From positions 1-45,540 of the forward strand of contig NZ_NVQF01000044.1 of assembly GCF_002592005.1 (NCBI RefSeq): 45,540 nt of DNA, in the 5' to 3' direction. This stretch comes from Mycolicibacterium palauense (GTDB lineage: Bacteria > Actinomycetota > Actinomycetes > Mycobacteriales > Mycobacteriaceae). Position 1 is the first letter of the stretch. The number at the start of each line of letters is the position of its first letter. The notes beneath the pieces were generated by a model. That model did not search any database and was not told the DNA's origin. It saw nothing but the letters and a program-made list of their open reading frames with translations. The position numbers and the translations under genes are program-made. This document shows positions 16,448-25,022 of the stretch, piece by piece.

Positions 16448-17302
16448 TCAGGATGGGTAGTTGATGCGTTTCGTCGTGCCGTCGGGGGCGAGCTCGATGG
16501 AGCCCCCGCCGTAGTCGCTGGAGACGTACACCGAGATGTCCAGCGTGCCGGGGGCGGTCGGGTCGCCGCTCGGGTCGAAGATCAGATAGGTGCTGGTGAC
16601 GTCGCCGGGCTTGATGCCCAGGGTCTCCGGCGCCCCGCGCAGCACCCCGACGACGGCCTTGGCGTCGAAGGCGCTCAGGTCCACCGGTACGGCGTTCTCG
16701 CTGCGCGGCGCGCTCGTCGGGTCGCCCCACCCGCCGCGGTAGGTGTAGCTGAGCTCGCGGCGGTCCTCGGCGGGGTCGGGACGGTCCAGCGACGCGTACT
16801 CGGGGTAGACCACCAACCGGTAGCCCAGGGTGTCGCCGAACTTCTGGCGCATCTGTTCCAGCAGACCCGTCAGCCCGCCCAGCGAGTGCAGCTGTCGCGG
16901 CGGGGTCAGCACCACCGGGGCGATCCCGTCCGGCTTGGCGCCGGGGTCGGAGGTGAAGTTCAGCGGCGACGGTGTGTTGCCGTACAGGCCCCAGCCGATC
17001 GCGATGCCCAGCACCACCAGCACGCCGGCGATCGCCGCCCGGATGCCCCACCCGCCGCCGGCCGCCCGCAACGGCGACGGTGACTTCAGGGTGGGCAGCT
17101 TGACCGGGGCGTTGGTGGTCTGCAGATCGGCGACGAGCGTCTGCAGTTCCCCGAGCGTGGCCGCACGGGTCGCGGCCGCCACCCGTTGCCGGTGTTCCTC
17201 CATGGACAGCTGGCCGTCGGCGAGCGCGCTGTCGAGCACCGTGCAGGTGTCATTGCGGTCGCTGTCCTTCGCCCGGGTAGCCGCCGTCTGCCGCGTCGCC
17301 AC
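16448..17302 (-). CDS. DUF1707 membrane protein (Rv0048c-like)
   Basis: A 284-residue membrane-anchored protein of unknown function. Residues about 14-65 form a DUF1707 domain (CTVLDSALADGQLSMEEHRQRV, then the helix ending LVADLQ), common in actinobacterial membrane proteins. One transmembrane helix follows (about 87-107, IRAAIAGVLVVLGIAIGWGLY), then an outside domain of about 175 residues with no motif I know. The GTG at 17302 was chosen because TACGAT on the minus strand (17309-17314) places +1 on its G, and the DUF1707 domain begins shortly after. It corresponds to Rv0048c and is divergent from the DUF5318/ponA1 operon. Confidence 0.87.
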   Translation of the reverse strand: MATRQTAATRAKDSDRNDTCTVLDSALADGQLSMEEHRQRVAAATRAATLGELQTLVADLQTTNAPVKLPTLKSPSPLRAAGGGWGIRAAIAGVLVVLGIAIGWGLYGNTPSPLNFTSDPGAKPDGIAPVVLTPPRQLHSLGGLTGLLEQMRQKFGDTLGYRLVVYPEYASLDRPDPAEDRRELSYTYRGGWGDPTSAPRSENAVPVDLSAFDAKAVVGVLRGAPETLGIKPGDVTSTYLIFDPSGDPTAPGTLDISVYVSSDYGGGSIELAPDGTTKRINYPS

Positions 17303-17308
17303 GCGATG

Positions 17309-17314
17309 ATCGTA
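17309..17314 (-). promoter_or_regulatory. -10 element of the DUF1707 gene, leaderless
   Basis: Reads TACGAT on the minus strand. Its last T at -7 puts +1 on the G of the GTG at 17302; six bases separate the two. Confidence 0.6.
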
Positions 17315-17508
17315 AGAGAGCACCCGCCGCCACGGGACGACAGTCTCGGTACGGACTCGGTTCCGGGAGTAGTGCGGACTCCGGCGCCGCTTCGGCGCTC
17401 GATCCAGGGGTCGATCCCCAGCCGATTCAGGAGTCGATTCGGCTGGCAGAACCGTTCGCCGGAACGCGGCGCGTGGCCCGTCGCGCCTCCGCGCTCAGAT
17501 CACCGACG

Positions 17509-17514
17509 TACTCT
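17509..17514 (+). promoter_or_regulatory. -10 element of the DUF5318-ponA1 operon
   Basis: TACTCT fits TANNNT and predicts +1 at 17521, one base before the GTG at 17522, so the transcript would be effectively leaderless. No ribosome site is visible. Confidence 0.5.
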
Positions 17515-17521
17515 TGTCAAC

Positions 17522-17956
17522 GTGCGACTGCAGAGACAGGTGGTGGACTATGCGCTGCGGCGCCGGTCCCTGCTGGCCGAGGTGTACTCGGGCCGCACCG
17601 GTGTCAGCGAGGTCTGCGACGCCAATCCCTACCTGCTGCGCGCCGCGAAGTTCCACGGCAAGCAGAGTTCGGTGCCCTGCCCGATCTGCCGCAAAGAGCA
17701 GCTGACCCTGGTGTCGTGGGTGTTCGGCGACCACCTGGGCGCCGTCTCCGGATCGGCGCGCACGGCAGAGGAACTCGTCCTGCTGGCCACCCGCTTCGAC
17801 GAGTTCTCGGTACATGTGGTGGAGGTATGCCGGACCTGCAGCTGGAATCACCTGGTCAAGTCCTATGTGCTCGGCACGCCGCGGCCCCGCAAGGGACCGA
17901 CGCGCGGCCGGCGCGCACAGACCGCGCGCAAGGGCGCGCGCACGGCCAGTGAATAG
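17522..17956 (+). CDS. DUF5318 small zinc-ribbon-like protein (Rv0049-like)
   Basis: A 144-residue cytoplasmic protein of unknown function, conserved in front of ponA1. It has two Cys pairs, CPIC near residue 57 and CRTC near 104, spaced as in a zinc ribbon. The conserved core lies between (VSWVFGDHLGAVSGSARTAEELVLLATRFDEFSVHVVEVC). The C-terminus is basic (KGPTRGRRAQTARKGARTASE), which might bind nucleic acid or phosphate. The GTG at 17522 fits the promoter placement. Its stop overlaps the ponA1 start by eight bases, which implies coupled translation and a link to peptidoglycan synthesis. Confidence 0.85.
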   Translation: MRLQRQVVDYALRRRSLLAEVYSGRTGVSEVCDANPYLLRAAKFHGKQSSVPCPICRKEQLTLVSWVFGDHLGAVSGSARTAEELVLLATRFDEFSVHVVEVCRTCSWNHLVKSYVLGTPRPRKGPTRGRRAQTARKGARTASE

Positions 17957-20519
17957 CGACGAGCGCCAGAACCGGTCGGCCGCCGACAGCCCGCACGGGC
18001 CGGCGTCCGACGGTGCCCCGGCGCCGCGCCACGCCCGATCGGACGCTCCGGGCTCCACCGGCGAGACCACCCGGATGCCCGCCCAGAGACCGCCCGCCGC
18101 GCCGGCGGCGCGACCCGGTGAGGGGCCGCGCCACGGGACCGGTGCGCGCCGGCCCGTCGCTCCCGACGGCCGACCCACGGCGATCCTGCCGCCGGTGCGC
18201 GAACAGATCGACCCGCGGCTGCGCGACCCCATCGACGTCGTCAAGGCGGCCCTGGACGGGGCGCCCCCGCCCCGTCCGCCGTCGGGACCCCCGCCGCCGG
18301 GCGGCGGTGGAGGTGGCGGCGGCGGCGCATCCGGTGGCCGGCCGCCCCGGCGGACGCCCGCCATCAACTGGCGGTGGGTCCGGCGCGGGACCGCGCTGGC
18401 GGCCGTGCTCCTGCTGGTGCTGCCGATCGTCACGTTCGCGATGGCCTACTTCATCGTCGACGTGCCCAAGCCCGGGGACATCCGCACCAACCAGGTGTCG
18501 ACGATCCTGGCCTCCGACGGCACCGAGATCGCCAAGATCGTCCCGCCGGAGGGCAACCGCGTCGACGTCAGCATCGACCAGATCCCGGTGCATGTGCGCA
18601 ACGCGGTGATGGCCGCCGAAGACCGCGACTTCTACTCCAACCCCGGGTTCTCGCTGACCGGTTTCGCCCGCGCGCTGAAGAACAACCTGTTCGGCGGCGA
18701 CACCCAGGGCGGCTCCACCATCACCCAGCAGTACGTCAAGAACGCCCTGGTGGGCGACCAGCGCACCGGTATCGGCGGGCTCGTGCGCAAGGCCAAGGAA
18801 CTCGTCATCTCCACGAAGATGTCGCGGCAGTGGTCCAAGGACCAGGTGATGGAGTCCTACCTGAACATCATCTATTTCGGCCGCGGGGCCTACGGCATCG
18901 CCGCGGCGTCCAGGGCGTACTTCGACAAACCGGTCGAGGAACTCACCGTCGCCGAGGGGGCGCTGCTGGCGGCGCTCATCCAGCGCCCGTCGACGCTGGA
19001 TCCCGCCGTCGACCCCGAGGGTGCCGACCGGCGCTGGAACTGGGTGCTCGACGGGATGGTCGAGATGGGCACCCTGTCGCCGCAGGACCGCTCCCAGGAG
19101 GTCTTCCCGGCGACGGTGCCGCCGGACCAGGCCCGCGACGCCAACCAGACCACCGGCCCCGACGGGCTGATCCAGCGCCAGGTCATCAAGGAACTGCTGG
19201 AGCTGTTCAACATCAGCGAACAGCAGCTGAACACCGAGGGATTGCAGGTCACCACGACCATCGACCCGCAGGCCCAGCAGGCCGCCCAGGACGCCGTCTC
19301 GGAGTACCTGGACGGCGAGGACCCGGACACGCGTGCGGCGGTGGTGTCCATCGACCCCAAGACCGGAGGGGTCAAGGCCTACTACGGCGGCTCGGACGCC
19401 AACGGCTTCGACTTCGCTCAGGCCGGACTGCCGACCGGATCCTCGTTCAAGGTGTTCGCGCTGGTGGCCGCCCTGGAACAAGGCATGGGTCTGGGATACC
19501 AGGTGGACAGCTCGCCGGTGACCGTCAACGGCATCAAGATCACCAACGTCGGGGGCGAGGGCTGCGGCACCTGCAACATCGCCCAGGCGCTGAAGATGTC
19601 GCTGAACACCAGCTACTACCGGCTGATGCTGAAGCTCAAGAACGGGCCCGCCGATGTCGCCGACGCCGCCCACCGCGCCGGGATCGCCGAGAGTTTCCCG
19701 GGGGTGGACCACACCCTCAGCGAGGACGGCAAGGGCGGTCCGCCCAACAACGGGATCGTGCTGGGCCAGTACCAGACCCGGGTCATCGACATGGCCTCGG
19801 CGTATGCCACGCTGGCCGACTCCGGGGTCTACCACGCCCCGCACTTCGTGCAGAAGGTGGTCAACTCCGACGGCCAGGTGCTCTTCGACGCCAGCACCCA
19901 GGACGACAGCGGCGAGCAGCGCATCGAGAAGGCGGTCGCCGACAACGTCACCGCCGCGATGCAGCCGATCGCCGGTTGGTCGCGCGGGCACAACCTGGCC
20001 GGGGGCCGGCCCTCGGCGGCCAAGACGGGCACCGTTCAGCTCGGTGACACCGGCGACAACCGCGACGCCTGGATGGTGGGCTACACGCCGTCGCTGTCGA
20101 CCGCGGTGTGGGTGGGCACCACCGACGGCACCAAGCCGCTGCAGAACGAATGGGGCGGGCCGGTGTACGGCTCCGGGCTGCCGTCGGACATCTGGAAGGC
20201 CACGATGGACGGCGCGCTGGAGGGCACCGACAACGAGTCGTTCCCCAAGCCCACCGAGGTCGGCGGCTACGCGGGTGTGCCCGCCCCGCCGCCACCACCG
20301 CCGGAGCCGACCCCCACCGAGCCGCCCGGGCCGCCGCCGGGCACGGTCATCCAGCCCAGCATCGAGGTGGCCCCGGGCATCACCATCCCCATCGGGCCGC
20401 CGACGACGATCCAGGCGCCGCCGGGTGCCCCGCCGCCGCCACCGCCGCCGCCGGGCGGCGACCCGAACGCCGCGCCGCCACCGGGTGATCCCAACGCCGT
20501 CCCGGCGCCCGTGCCGTGA
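17949..20519 (+). CDS. ponA1: Bifunctional class A penicillin-binding protein PonA1
   Basis: Polymerises lipid II into glycan strands and cross-links them; needed for polar growth in mycobacteria. A Pro/Gly-rich cytoplasmic tail of about 145 residues is followed by one transmembrane helix (about 147-171). The GT51 domain has the catalytic Glu in AAEDRDFYSNPG (about 223), GGSTITQQYVKN and YLNIIYFGRGAYG. The transpeptidase has SSFK (about 497), SLN in KMSLNTSYY and KTG in AAKTGTVQLGD (about 690). A long Pro-rich tail ends the protein. The GTG at 17949 overlaps the upstream gene by eight bases; starts farther in, such as the ATG at 18075, are possible. The downstream GT87 gene overlaps by four bases. 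Confidence 0.96.
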   Translation: MNSDERQNRSAADSPHGPASDGAPAPRHARSDAPGSTGETTRMPAQRPPAAPAARPGEGPRHGTGARRPVAPDGRPTAILPPVREQIDPRLRDPIDVVKAALDGAPPPRPPSGPPPPGGGGGGGGGASGGRPPRRTPAINWRWVRRGTALAAVLLLVLPIVTFAMAYFIVDVPKPGDIRTNQVSTILASDGTEIAKIVPPEGNRVDVSIDQIPVHVRNAVMAAEDRDFYSNPGFSLTGFARALKNNLFGGDTQGGSTITQQYVKNALVGDQRTGIGGLVRKAKELVISTKMSRQWSKDQVMESYLNIIYFGRGAYGIAAASRAYFDKPVEELTVAEGALLAALIQRPSTLDPAVDPEGADRRWNWVLDGMVEMGTLSPQDRSQEVFPATVPPDQARDANQTTGPDGLIQRQVIKELLELFNISEQQLNTEGLQVTTTIDPQAQQAAQDAVSEYLDGEDPDTRAAVVSIDPKTGGVKAYYGGSDANGFDFAQAGLPTGSSFKVFALVAALEQGMGLGYQVDSSPVTVNGIKITNVGGEGCGTCNIAQALKMSLNTSYYRLMLKLKNGPADVADAAHRAGIAESFPGVDHTLSEDGKGGPPNNGIVLGQYQTRVIDMASAYATLADSGVYHAPHFVQKVVNSDGQVLFDASTQDDSGEQRIEKAVADNVTAAMQPIAGWSRGHNLAGGRPSAAKTGTVQLGDTGDNRDAWMVGYTPSLSTAVWVGTTDGTKPLQNEWGGPVYGSGLPSDIWKATMDGALEGTDNESFPKPTEVGGYAGVPAPPPPPPEPTPTEPPGPPPGTVIQPSIEVAPGITIPIGPPTTIQAPPGAPPPPPPPPGGDPNAAPPPGDPNAVPAPVP

Positions 20520-22228
20520 CATGGGGCGACCCTGAGGCCGGTGGCTCGAATCCGGACCCGGTGACGGTGTCGCCGGCGCCGGTGGCCACCGACCTGCGCA
20601 GCGCCGACGACCGGGACCTGCCCAGCCGCAACGACGAACTGGGGGCGGCCCTGTCGGGGGTGATCGGTGGACCGGTCGGCCGGCACGCCCTCATCGGCCG
20701 GCAGCGGTTCCTGACCCCGCTGCGGGTGATGCTGATCATCGCCCTGGTGTTCATGGCCCTGGGCTGGACGACGAAATCGGCCTGCCTGCAGACCGTCGGC
20801 ACCGGCACCGCCGACCAGAAGGTCGCCAACTGGGGCCAGCAGCGCGCCTACTTCGCGATGTGCTACTCCGACACCGTGCCGCTCTACGGCGCGGAGCTGT
20901 TGAGCCAGGGCAAGTTCCCCTACAAGTCGAGCTGGGTGGAGACCGACGACGCCGGCACCCCGCAGGTGCAGTACAACGGCCGACCGGCGGTGCGATACAT
21001 GGAGTATCCGGTGCTCACCGGGCTCTATCAGTACGTCTCGATGGCGCTGGCCAAGACCTACACCGCGCTGACCAAGACGATCGCCATGCCGGTGGTCGCC
21101 GAGGTGGTGATGTTCTTCAACATCTCCGCGCTCGGCCTGGCGCTGGCCTGGATGCTGACCGTGTGGGCCGCGGCGACCCTGGCCGGCCGGCGGATCTGGG
21201 ACGCGGCCCTGGTGGCCGGGTCACCGATCCTGATCTTCCAGATCTTCACCAATTTCGACGCGTTGGCCACCGCGTTCGCCATGGGCGGGCTGCTGGCCTG
21301 GGCGCGCCGAAGACCGGTGCTGGCCGGCGTGCTCATCGGCCTGGGGGTGGCCGCCAAGCTGTATCCGGTGCTGCTGCTGGTACCCATCGCGCTGCTGGCG
21401 CTGCGGACCGGGCGGTGGGCCGAGGCGCTGCGGACCGGCATCGCTGCGGTGCTGGCCTGGCTGGTGGTCAACCTGCCCATCATGGTGCTGTTCCCGCGCG
21501 GCTGGTCGGAGTTCTTCCGGCTCAACACCCGCCGCGGCGACGACATGGATTCGCTGTACAACGTCGTGCGGTCCTTCACCGGCTGGCCGGGTTTCGACAC
21601 CGGCCTGGGCCTGTGGGAGCCGCCGGTGATCCTCAACACCGTGGTGGCGGTGCTGTTCGTGGTGTGTCTGGCCGGCATCGGCTACGTCGCACTCACGGCA
21701 CCGCAGCGCCCCCGGATCGCCCAGTTGGCTTTCCTGGTGGTGGCCGCGTTCCTGCTCACCAACAAGGTGTGGAGCCCGCAGTTCTCGCTGTGGCTGGTGC
21801 CGCTGGCGGTGCTGGCGCTGCCGCATCGGCGGGTGCTGCTGGCGTGGATGACCATCGACGCGCTGGTGTGGATACCGCGGATGCAGTACCTCTACGGCGA
21901 GCAGAACATGGGTCTGCCCCAGGAGTGGTTCACCACCACCGTGCTGGTGCGCGACATCGCCGTGGTGGCGTTGTGCGTGCTGGTGCTGCGCCAGATCTAC
22001 CGGCCCGGTACGGATCTGGTGCGCTGGCAAGGCCGCCTCGACGACCCGGCCGGCGGGCCGTTCGACCGGGCGCCCGATGCGCCGCCCTCCTGGTTGCCGA
22101 ACCGGCTGCGGCCCCGGGCGCTTGCGGGCGCGGCGCCGGGGGCGGCCTATGGCGTGGCGCCGGGGGCGGCCCATGGCGGGGAGGCGGTTCGGCCGGCGGG
22201 AGTCCCGGCGGCGCCTCCGGGGGACTGA
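20516..22228 (+). CDS. GT87-like polytopic glycosyltransferase (Rv0051-like)
   Basis: A 570-residue membrane protein of the GT87/mannosyltransferase type, which uses polyprenyl-phosphate sugars on the outer side of the membrane. There are about ten hydrophobic helices between residues 70 and 490 (for example VMLIIALVFMALGW, VVAEVVMFFNISALGLALAW, LLLVPIALLAL, NTVVAVLFVVCLAGIGYVAL). The NFDALATAFAMGGLLAWARRR and GLGVAAKLYPVLLLVPI segments are typical of the family. The acceptor is unknown; position after ponA1 suggests a cell-wall glycan. It begins with GTGA overlapping the ponA1 stop. The C-terminal cytoplasmic tail carries two copies of a Gly-Ala-Pro octapeptide repeat. Confidence 0.88.
   Translation: MTWGDPEAGGSNPDPVTVSPAPVATDLRSADDRDLPSRNDELGAALSGVIGGPVGRHALIGRQRFLTPLRVMLIIALVFMALGWTTKSACLQTVGTGTADQKVANWGQQRAYFAMCYSDTVPLYGAELLSQGKFPYKSSWVETDDAGTPQVQYNGRPAVRYMEYPVLTGLYQYVSMALAKTYTALTKTIAMPVVAEVVMFFNISALGLALAWMLTVWAAATLAGRRIWDAALVAGSPILIFQIFTNFDALATAFAMGGLLAWARRRPVLAGVLIGLGVAAKLYPVLLLVPIALLALRTGRWAEALRTGIAAVLAWLVVNLPIMVLFPRGWSEFFRLNTRRGDDMDSLYNVVRSFTGWPGFDTGLGLWEPPVILNTVVAVLFVVCLAGIGYVALTAPQRPRIAQLAFLVVAAFLLTNKVWSPQFSLWLVPLAVLALPHRRVLLAWMTIDALVWIPRMQYLYGEQNMGLPQEWFTTTVLVRDIAVVALCVLVLRQIYRPGTDLVRWQGRLDDPAGGPFDRAPDAPPSWLPNRLRPRALAGAAPGAAYGVAPGAAHGGEAVRPAGVPAAPPGD
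22133..22180 (+). repeat. 24-bp tandem duplication in the GT87 C-terminal tail
   Basis: Two adjacent 24-base copies (22133-22156 and 22157-22180) differ at a few bases and encode the repeated APGAAYGV/APGAAHGG segments. The duplication preserves frame. Confidence 0.7.
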
Positions 22229-22255
22229 CACCGCGTGCGGTATCCGCGCGCGGTG
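22229..22255. terminator. Hairpin filling the gap between convergent GT87 and kinase genes
   Basis: CACCGCGTGCGG and CCGCGCGCGGTG pair over 12 positions (one wobble) around a three-base loop TAT. It occupies the whole space between the two stop codons and would work from both sides. There is no T tract, which is common in mycobacteria. Confidence 0.65.
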
Positions 22256-22256
22256 G

Positions 22257-23882
22257 TCAGCCGATCCGGGCGACGATGTCGTGGGCGATGTCGAGGGCCT
22301 GCCGGGTGGCGTCGTTCATCCGGCACACCAGCACGTCGACGACGACGTTGTTGCGCGCGGTGAGCCCGCGCGCACAGACGAAACCCCCGGCGCCCACCCG
22401 CTGCGTCACCACGTTGACGTCGGTGTCGGTGGTGTCGACCGTGCCGAAGGTGACCCGGGCGTTGGGGTCCTCGGCGGGCACCCTTCTGGTCACGGTTCGG
22501 CCGGCGCACCCACGCCAGTCGGCGAGCTGGCGGTCGACGATGTCGTCGGCGGCGGCCGGCGACGGGTAGGCGACGACGGCCTGCTGTGCCGAGGCCGGAC
22601 CCTGCGCGGGCCTGGCCTCCACCGTGCGGTAGCCGCGGGCCCGGACGCCGAGGTAGCCGGATCCGGCGTAGACGGAACGCGCCAGCGGCCCGTAGGCGCT
22701 ACCGCACTGGTCCTCCCGGATCAGGCCGGCGTAGTCGATGAGCTTGCCGGCCGAGGCGCCCAGCTGCATCGGGGTGCCCATGATGGCGCTGATGTTGGGC
22801 TCGGACAGCAGCAGCGGGTCCAGCCCGGAGTCGGCGACGATCGGCGGTGACGTCGCGGTGGGCTCGGTTGGGGGAGTAGCCGTGTCGGAGCCGCCCGAGC
22901 GCAACACCACCACGCCCAGGGTGACGGCCACCAGGGCTGCCAGCGCACCGGCGACCCACGCCAGCCGGCGTCGGACGGCCGGGGAGGCGGGCGGCGCCGG
23001 GGGTTCGACCGCCGGCGCGGCCGGGGCGCGGAGGGTCCCGGCGGCGCCCGCCAGTACTGCCTCGGCGGCGGCGCCCGCCAGTGCCGCCCCGGTGGGGTAG
23101 CGCTGGGCGGGGTCCTTGGCCAGGGCCTTGGCGATGACGTCGTCGAGGGCCGGGGGCAGCGTCGGGACGAGGTCGGTGACCCGCGGCGGTGCCTGATGCA
23201 GATGCGCGCCGACCGTCGCGGCCATCCCGCCGTCGCCGGGGAACGGGACCCGGCCGGTCAACAGGCGAAACAGGGTGCAGCCCAGCGAATACAGATCGGC
23301 CTGCCCGTCGACCGGCTGACCGGCCAGGACCTCCGGGGCGGCATAGGCCACGGTGGTCAGGACCTGACCGGCGGTGGTCAGCTCGGCGTGCCCGAGAGCC
23401 CGGGCGATGCCGAAATCGGCGAGCAGCGCGTGCTCGGAGGGGCCCGCAGGACCGGAGAGCAGGATGTTGGCCGGTTTGACGTCGCGGTGCACCACGTGGT
23501 GGCGGTGTGCGTAGTCGAGCGCCTCGGCGATCTCGCCGATGATGTGCACGGCGCGTTCCGGGGTCATCCGGCCGCTGCGCTGGGCGATGTCGGCGTTGGT
23601 GCCGTCGACGAACTGCATCGCGATCCACAGCTGACCGTCGGGGGTCGAGCCGCGGCGGTGCACGGCGACGATGTTGGGGTGGTTGAGCCCCGCGGCCACC
23701 TCGGCCTCCCGCAGAAAGCGGGCGCGGAACTCGGGGTCGTGGCCCAGGTCGCCGCTGAGCACCTTCAGTGCCTCGTCGCGGGCCAGGTCGGGGCTGCGCA
23801 CCAGGTACACGGTGCCCATCCGGCCGCTGCCCAGCACCCGTCGGACGCGGTAACCCGCGATCGTCGAGCCGGGCGGCAGCAC
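22257..23882 (-). CDS. Transmembrane serine/threonine kinase with PknH-type sensor domain
   Basis: A 541-residue receptor-like Ser/Thr kinase. The kinase domain (about 10-265) has the glycine loop GSGRMGTVY, Lys in EALKVL, HRDVKPANILL, DFGIAR and APEVLAG, so it should be active. An Ala/Pro juxtamembrane linker, one transmembrane helix (about 313-332) and an outside domain follow. The latter matches the PknH sensor fold: DPLLLSEPNISAIMG at its start and four Cys (QCGSAYGP, WRGCAG, FVCARGL, VLVCRMN) that would form two disulfides. In M. tuberculosis no kinase sits at this place, so this is an insertion in the core order. It is divergent from rpsF and convergent with the GT87 gene. Confidence 0.93.
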   Translation of the reverse strand: MLPPGSTIAGYRVRRVLGSGRMGTVYLVRSPDLARDEALKVLSGDLGHDPEFRARFLREAEVAAGLNHPNIVAVHRRGSTPDGQLWIAMQFVDGTNADIAQRSGRMTPERAVHIIGEIAEALDYAHRHHVVHRDVKPANILLSGPAGPSEHALLADFGIARALGHAELTTAGQVLTTVAYAAPEVLAGQPVDGQADLYSLGCTLFRLLTGRVPFPGDGGMAATVGAHLHQAPPRVTDLVPTLPPALDDVIAKALAKDPAQRYPTGAALAGAAAEAVLAGAAGTLRAPAAPAVEPPAPPASPAVRRRLAWVAGALAALVAVTLGVVVLRSGGSDTATPPTEPTATSPPIVADSGLDPLLLSEPNISAIMGTPMQLGASAGKLIDYAGLIREDQCGSAYGPLARSVYAGSGYLGVRARGYRTVEARPAQGPASAQQAVVAYPSPAAADDIVDRQLADWRGCAGRTVTRRVPAEDPNARVTFGTVDTTDTDVNVVTQRVGAGGFVCARGLTARNNVVVDVLVCRMNDATRQALDIAHDIVARIG

Positions 23883-23969
23883 CTGGCCAAGATATCCCCG
23901 CCACCGTGCGGACTCGACCCGAAACGGTCACCCGGGGTGCGCGATTTTCCTGATCAGAGGGTTTTCCTG

Positions 23970-23975
23970 TAACCT
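23970..23975 (+). promoter_or_regulatory. -10 element of the rpsF operon
   Basis: TAACCT fits TANNNT and gives +1 near 23982, hence a leader of about 75 bases before the rpsF ATG. No clear -35 is visible. Confidence 0.45.
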
Positions 23976-24005
23976 GGCCCGGTTGCCGACGCAGGCGACC
24001 CTCCT

Positions 24006-24025
24006 GCCACGGAACACGCCGTGGC
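24006..24025 (+). promoter_or_regulatory. rpsF leader hairpin, candidate S6:S18 autoregulatory site
   Basis: GCCACGG (24006-24012) and CCGTGGC (24019-24025) form a perfect 7-bp stem with a six-base loop, 13 bases before the AGGAGG site. Many bacteria have an S6:S18-binding RNA element in the rpsF leader; the place and the CCG-containing stem fit, but I could not align the full motif. Confidence 0.4.
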
Positions 24026-24056
24026 CGCGACGACCATAGGAGGTGATGAGGTTCCC

Positions 24057-24347
24057 ATGCGTCCATACGAAATCATGGTCATCCTTGACCCCACACTTGA
24101 CGAGCGCACCGTAGCCCCGTCGCTGGAGACGTTTCTCAACGTCATCCGCAATGACGGTGGCACTGTCGAGAAGGTCGACATCTGGGGCCGGCGCCGGCTG
24201 GCCTACGAGATCGCCAAGCACGCCGAGGGCATCTACGCCGTCGTCGACGTGAAGGCCGCTCCCGCCACGGTGTCCGAGCTCGACCGTCAGCTCGGCCTGA
24301 ACGAGTCGGTGCTGCGCACCAAGGTGATGCGGACCGACAAGCACTGA
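24057..24347 (+). CDS. rpsF: 30S ribosomal protein S6
   Basis: The 96-residue S6 protein of the small subunit, which pairs with S18 at the platform and binds 16S rRNA. It shows the family pattern MRPYEIMVILDPTLDERTV, VDIWGRRRLAYEIAKHAEGIYAVVDV and LNESVLRTKVMR. A strong AGGAGGTGA site lies ten bases before the ATG at 24057. It is the first gene of the conserved rpsF-ssb-rpsR-rplI operon, which ends at the terminator at 25844-25883. Confidence 0.98.
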   Translation: MRPYEIMVILDPTLDERTVAPSLETFLNVIRNDGGTVEKVDIWGRRRLAYEIAKHAEGIYAVVDVKAAPATVSELDRQLGLNESVLRTKVMRTDKH

Positions 24348-24448
24348 TCCACTAATCGCCAGATGGGGCCTGCACGTCAGCGTGCTTCCGTAGGCTCGCC
24401 TGCGAACGCTGAATCGAGCACACCGCCTATTCCTCAGGAGGACCTCCC

Positions 24449-24979
24449 GTGGCTGCTGGTGACACCACCATCACCGTCGTCGGCAATCTGACCGCCGACC
24501 CGGAACTGCGCTTCACCCCGTCCGGCGCGGCCGTGGCCAATTTCACGGTCGCGTCCACACCTCGCATCTACGACCGGCAGAGCGGGGAGTGGAAGGACGG
24601 CGAGGCGCTGTTCCTGCGGTGCAACATCTGGCGGGAGGCCGCCGAGAACGTCGCGGAGAGCCTGACCCGCGGGGCACGAGTGATCGTGACCGGCCGGCTC
24701 AAGCAGCGCTCCTTCGAGACCCGCGAAGGGGAGAAGCGCACCGTCGTCGAGGTCGAGGTCGACGAGATCGGCCCGTCGCTGCGGTATGCCACCGCCAAGG
24801 TCAACAAGATCAGCCGCGGTGGCGGTGGCGGCGGCTTCGGTGGTGGTGGCGGCGGCGGTGGCTCCCGCCCGTCCGGCGGTGCCGGCGGTGGCGGCGGCAG
24901 CGCTCCGGCGGAGGACCCGTGGGGCAGCGCCCCGGCTTCGGGGTCCTTCGGTGGCAGCGACGACGAGCCCCCCTTCTGA
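24449..24979 (+). CDS. ssb: Single-stranded DNA-binding protein
   Basis: A 176-residue SSB that coats single-stranded DNA as a tetramer during replication, repair and recombination. The OB fold is at residues 1-115 (TTITVVGNLTADPELRFTPSG, NFTVAST, LRCNIWREAAENVAESLTRGARVIVTGRLKQRSFETREG). A Gly-rich disordered linker follows, ending in the acidic DDEPPF tip that recruits partner proteins. The start is the GTG at 24449, seven bases after AGGAGG. A small GCACG/CGTGC hairpin at 24372-24385 lies in the gap after rpsF. Confidence 0.97.
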   Translation: MAAGDTTITVVGNLTADPELRFTPSGAAVANFTVASTPRIYDRQSGEWKDGEALFLRCNIWREAAENVAESLTRGARVIVTGRLKQRSFETREGEKRTVVEVEVDEIGPSLRYATAKVNKISRGGGGGGFGGGGGGGGSRPSGGAGGGGGSAPAEDPWGSAPASGSFGGSDDEPPF

Positions 24980-25022
24980 CACACGAACATTCGTCAAGAA
25001 GTAAGAGAGAGAAAGACACACC

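Noticed and set aside
17856..20522. 888-residue open frame antisense to ponA1
   Set aside because: Same GC effect; it lies opposite all PonA1 catalytic motifs and has no plausible domain.
24783..24979. Simple-sequence Gly tract in ssb as a sign of damage
   Set aside because: Gly-rich linkers with an acidic tip are normal for SSB.
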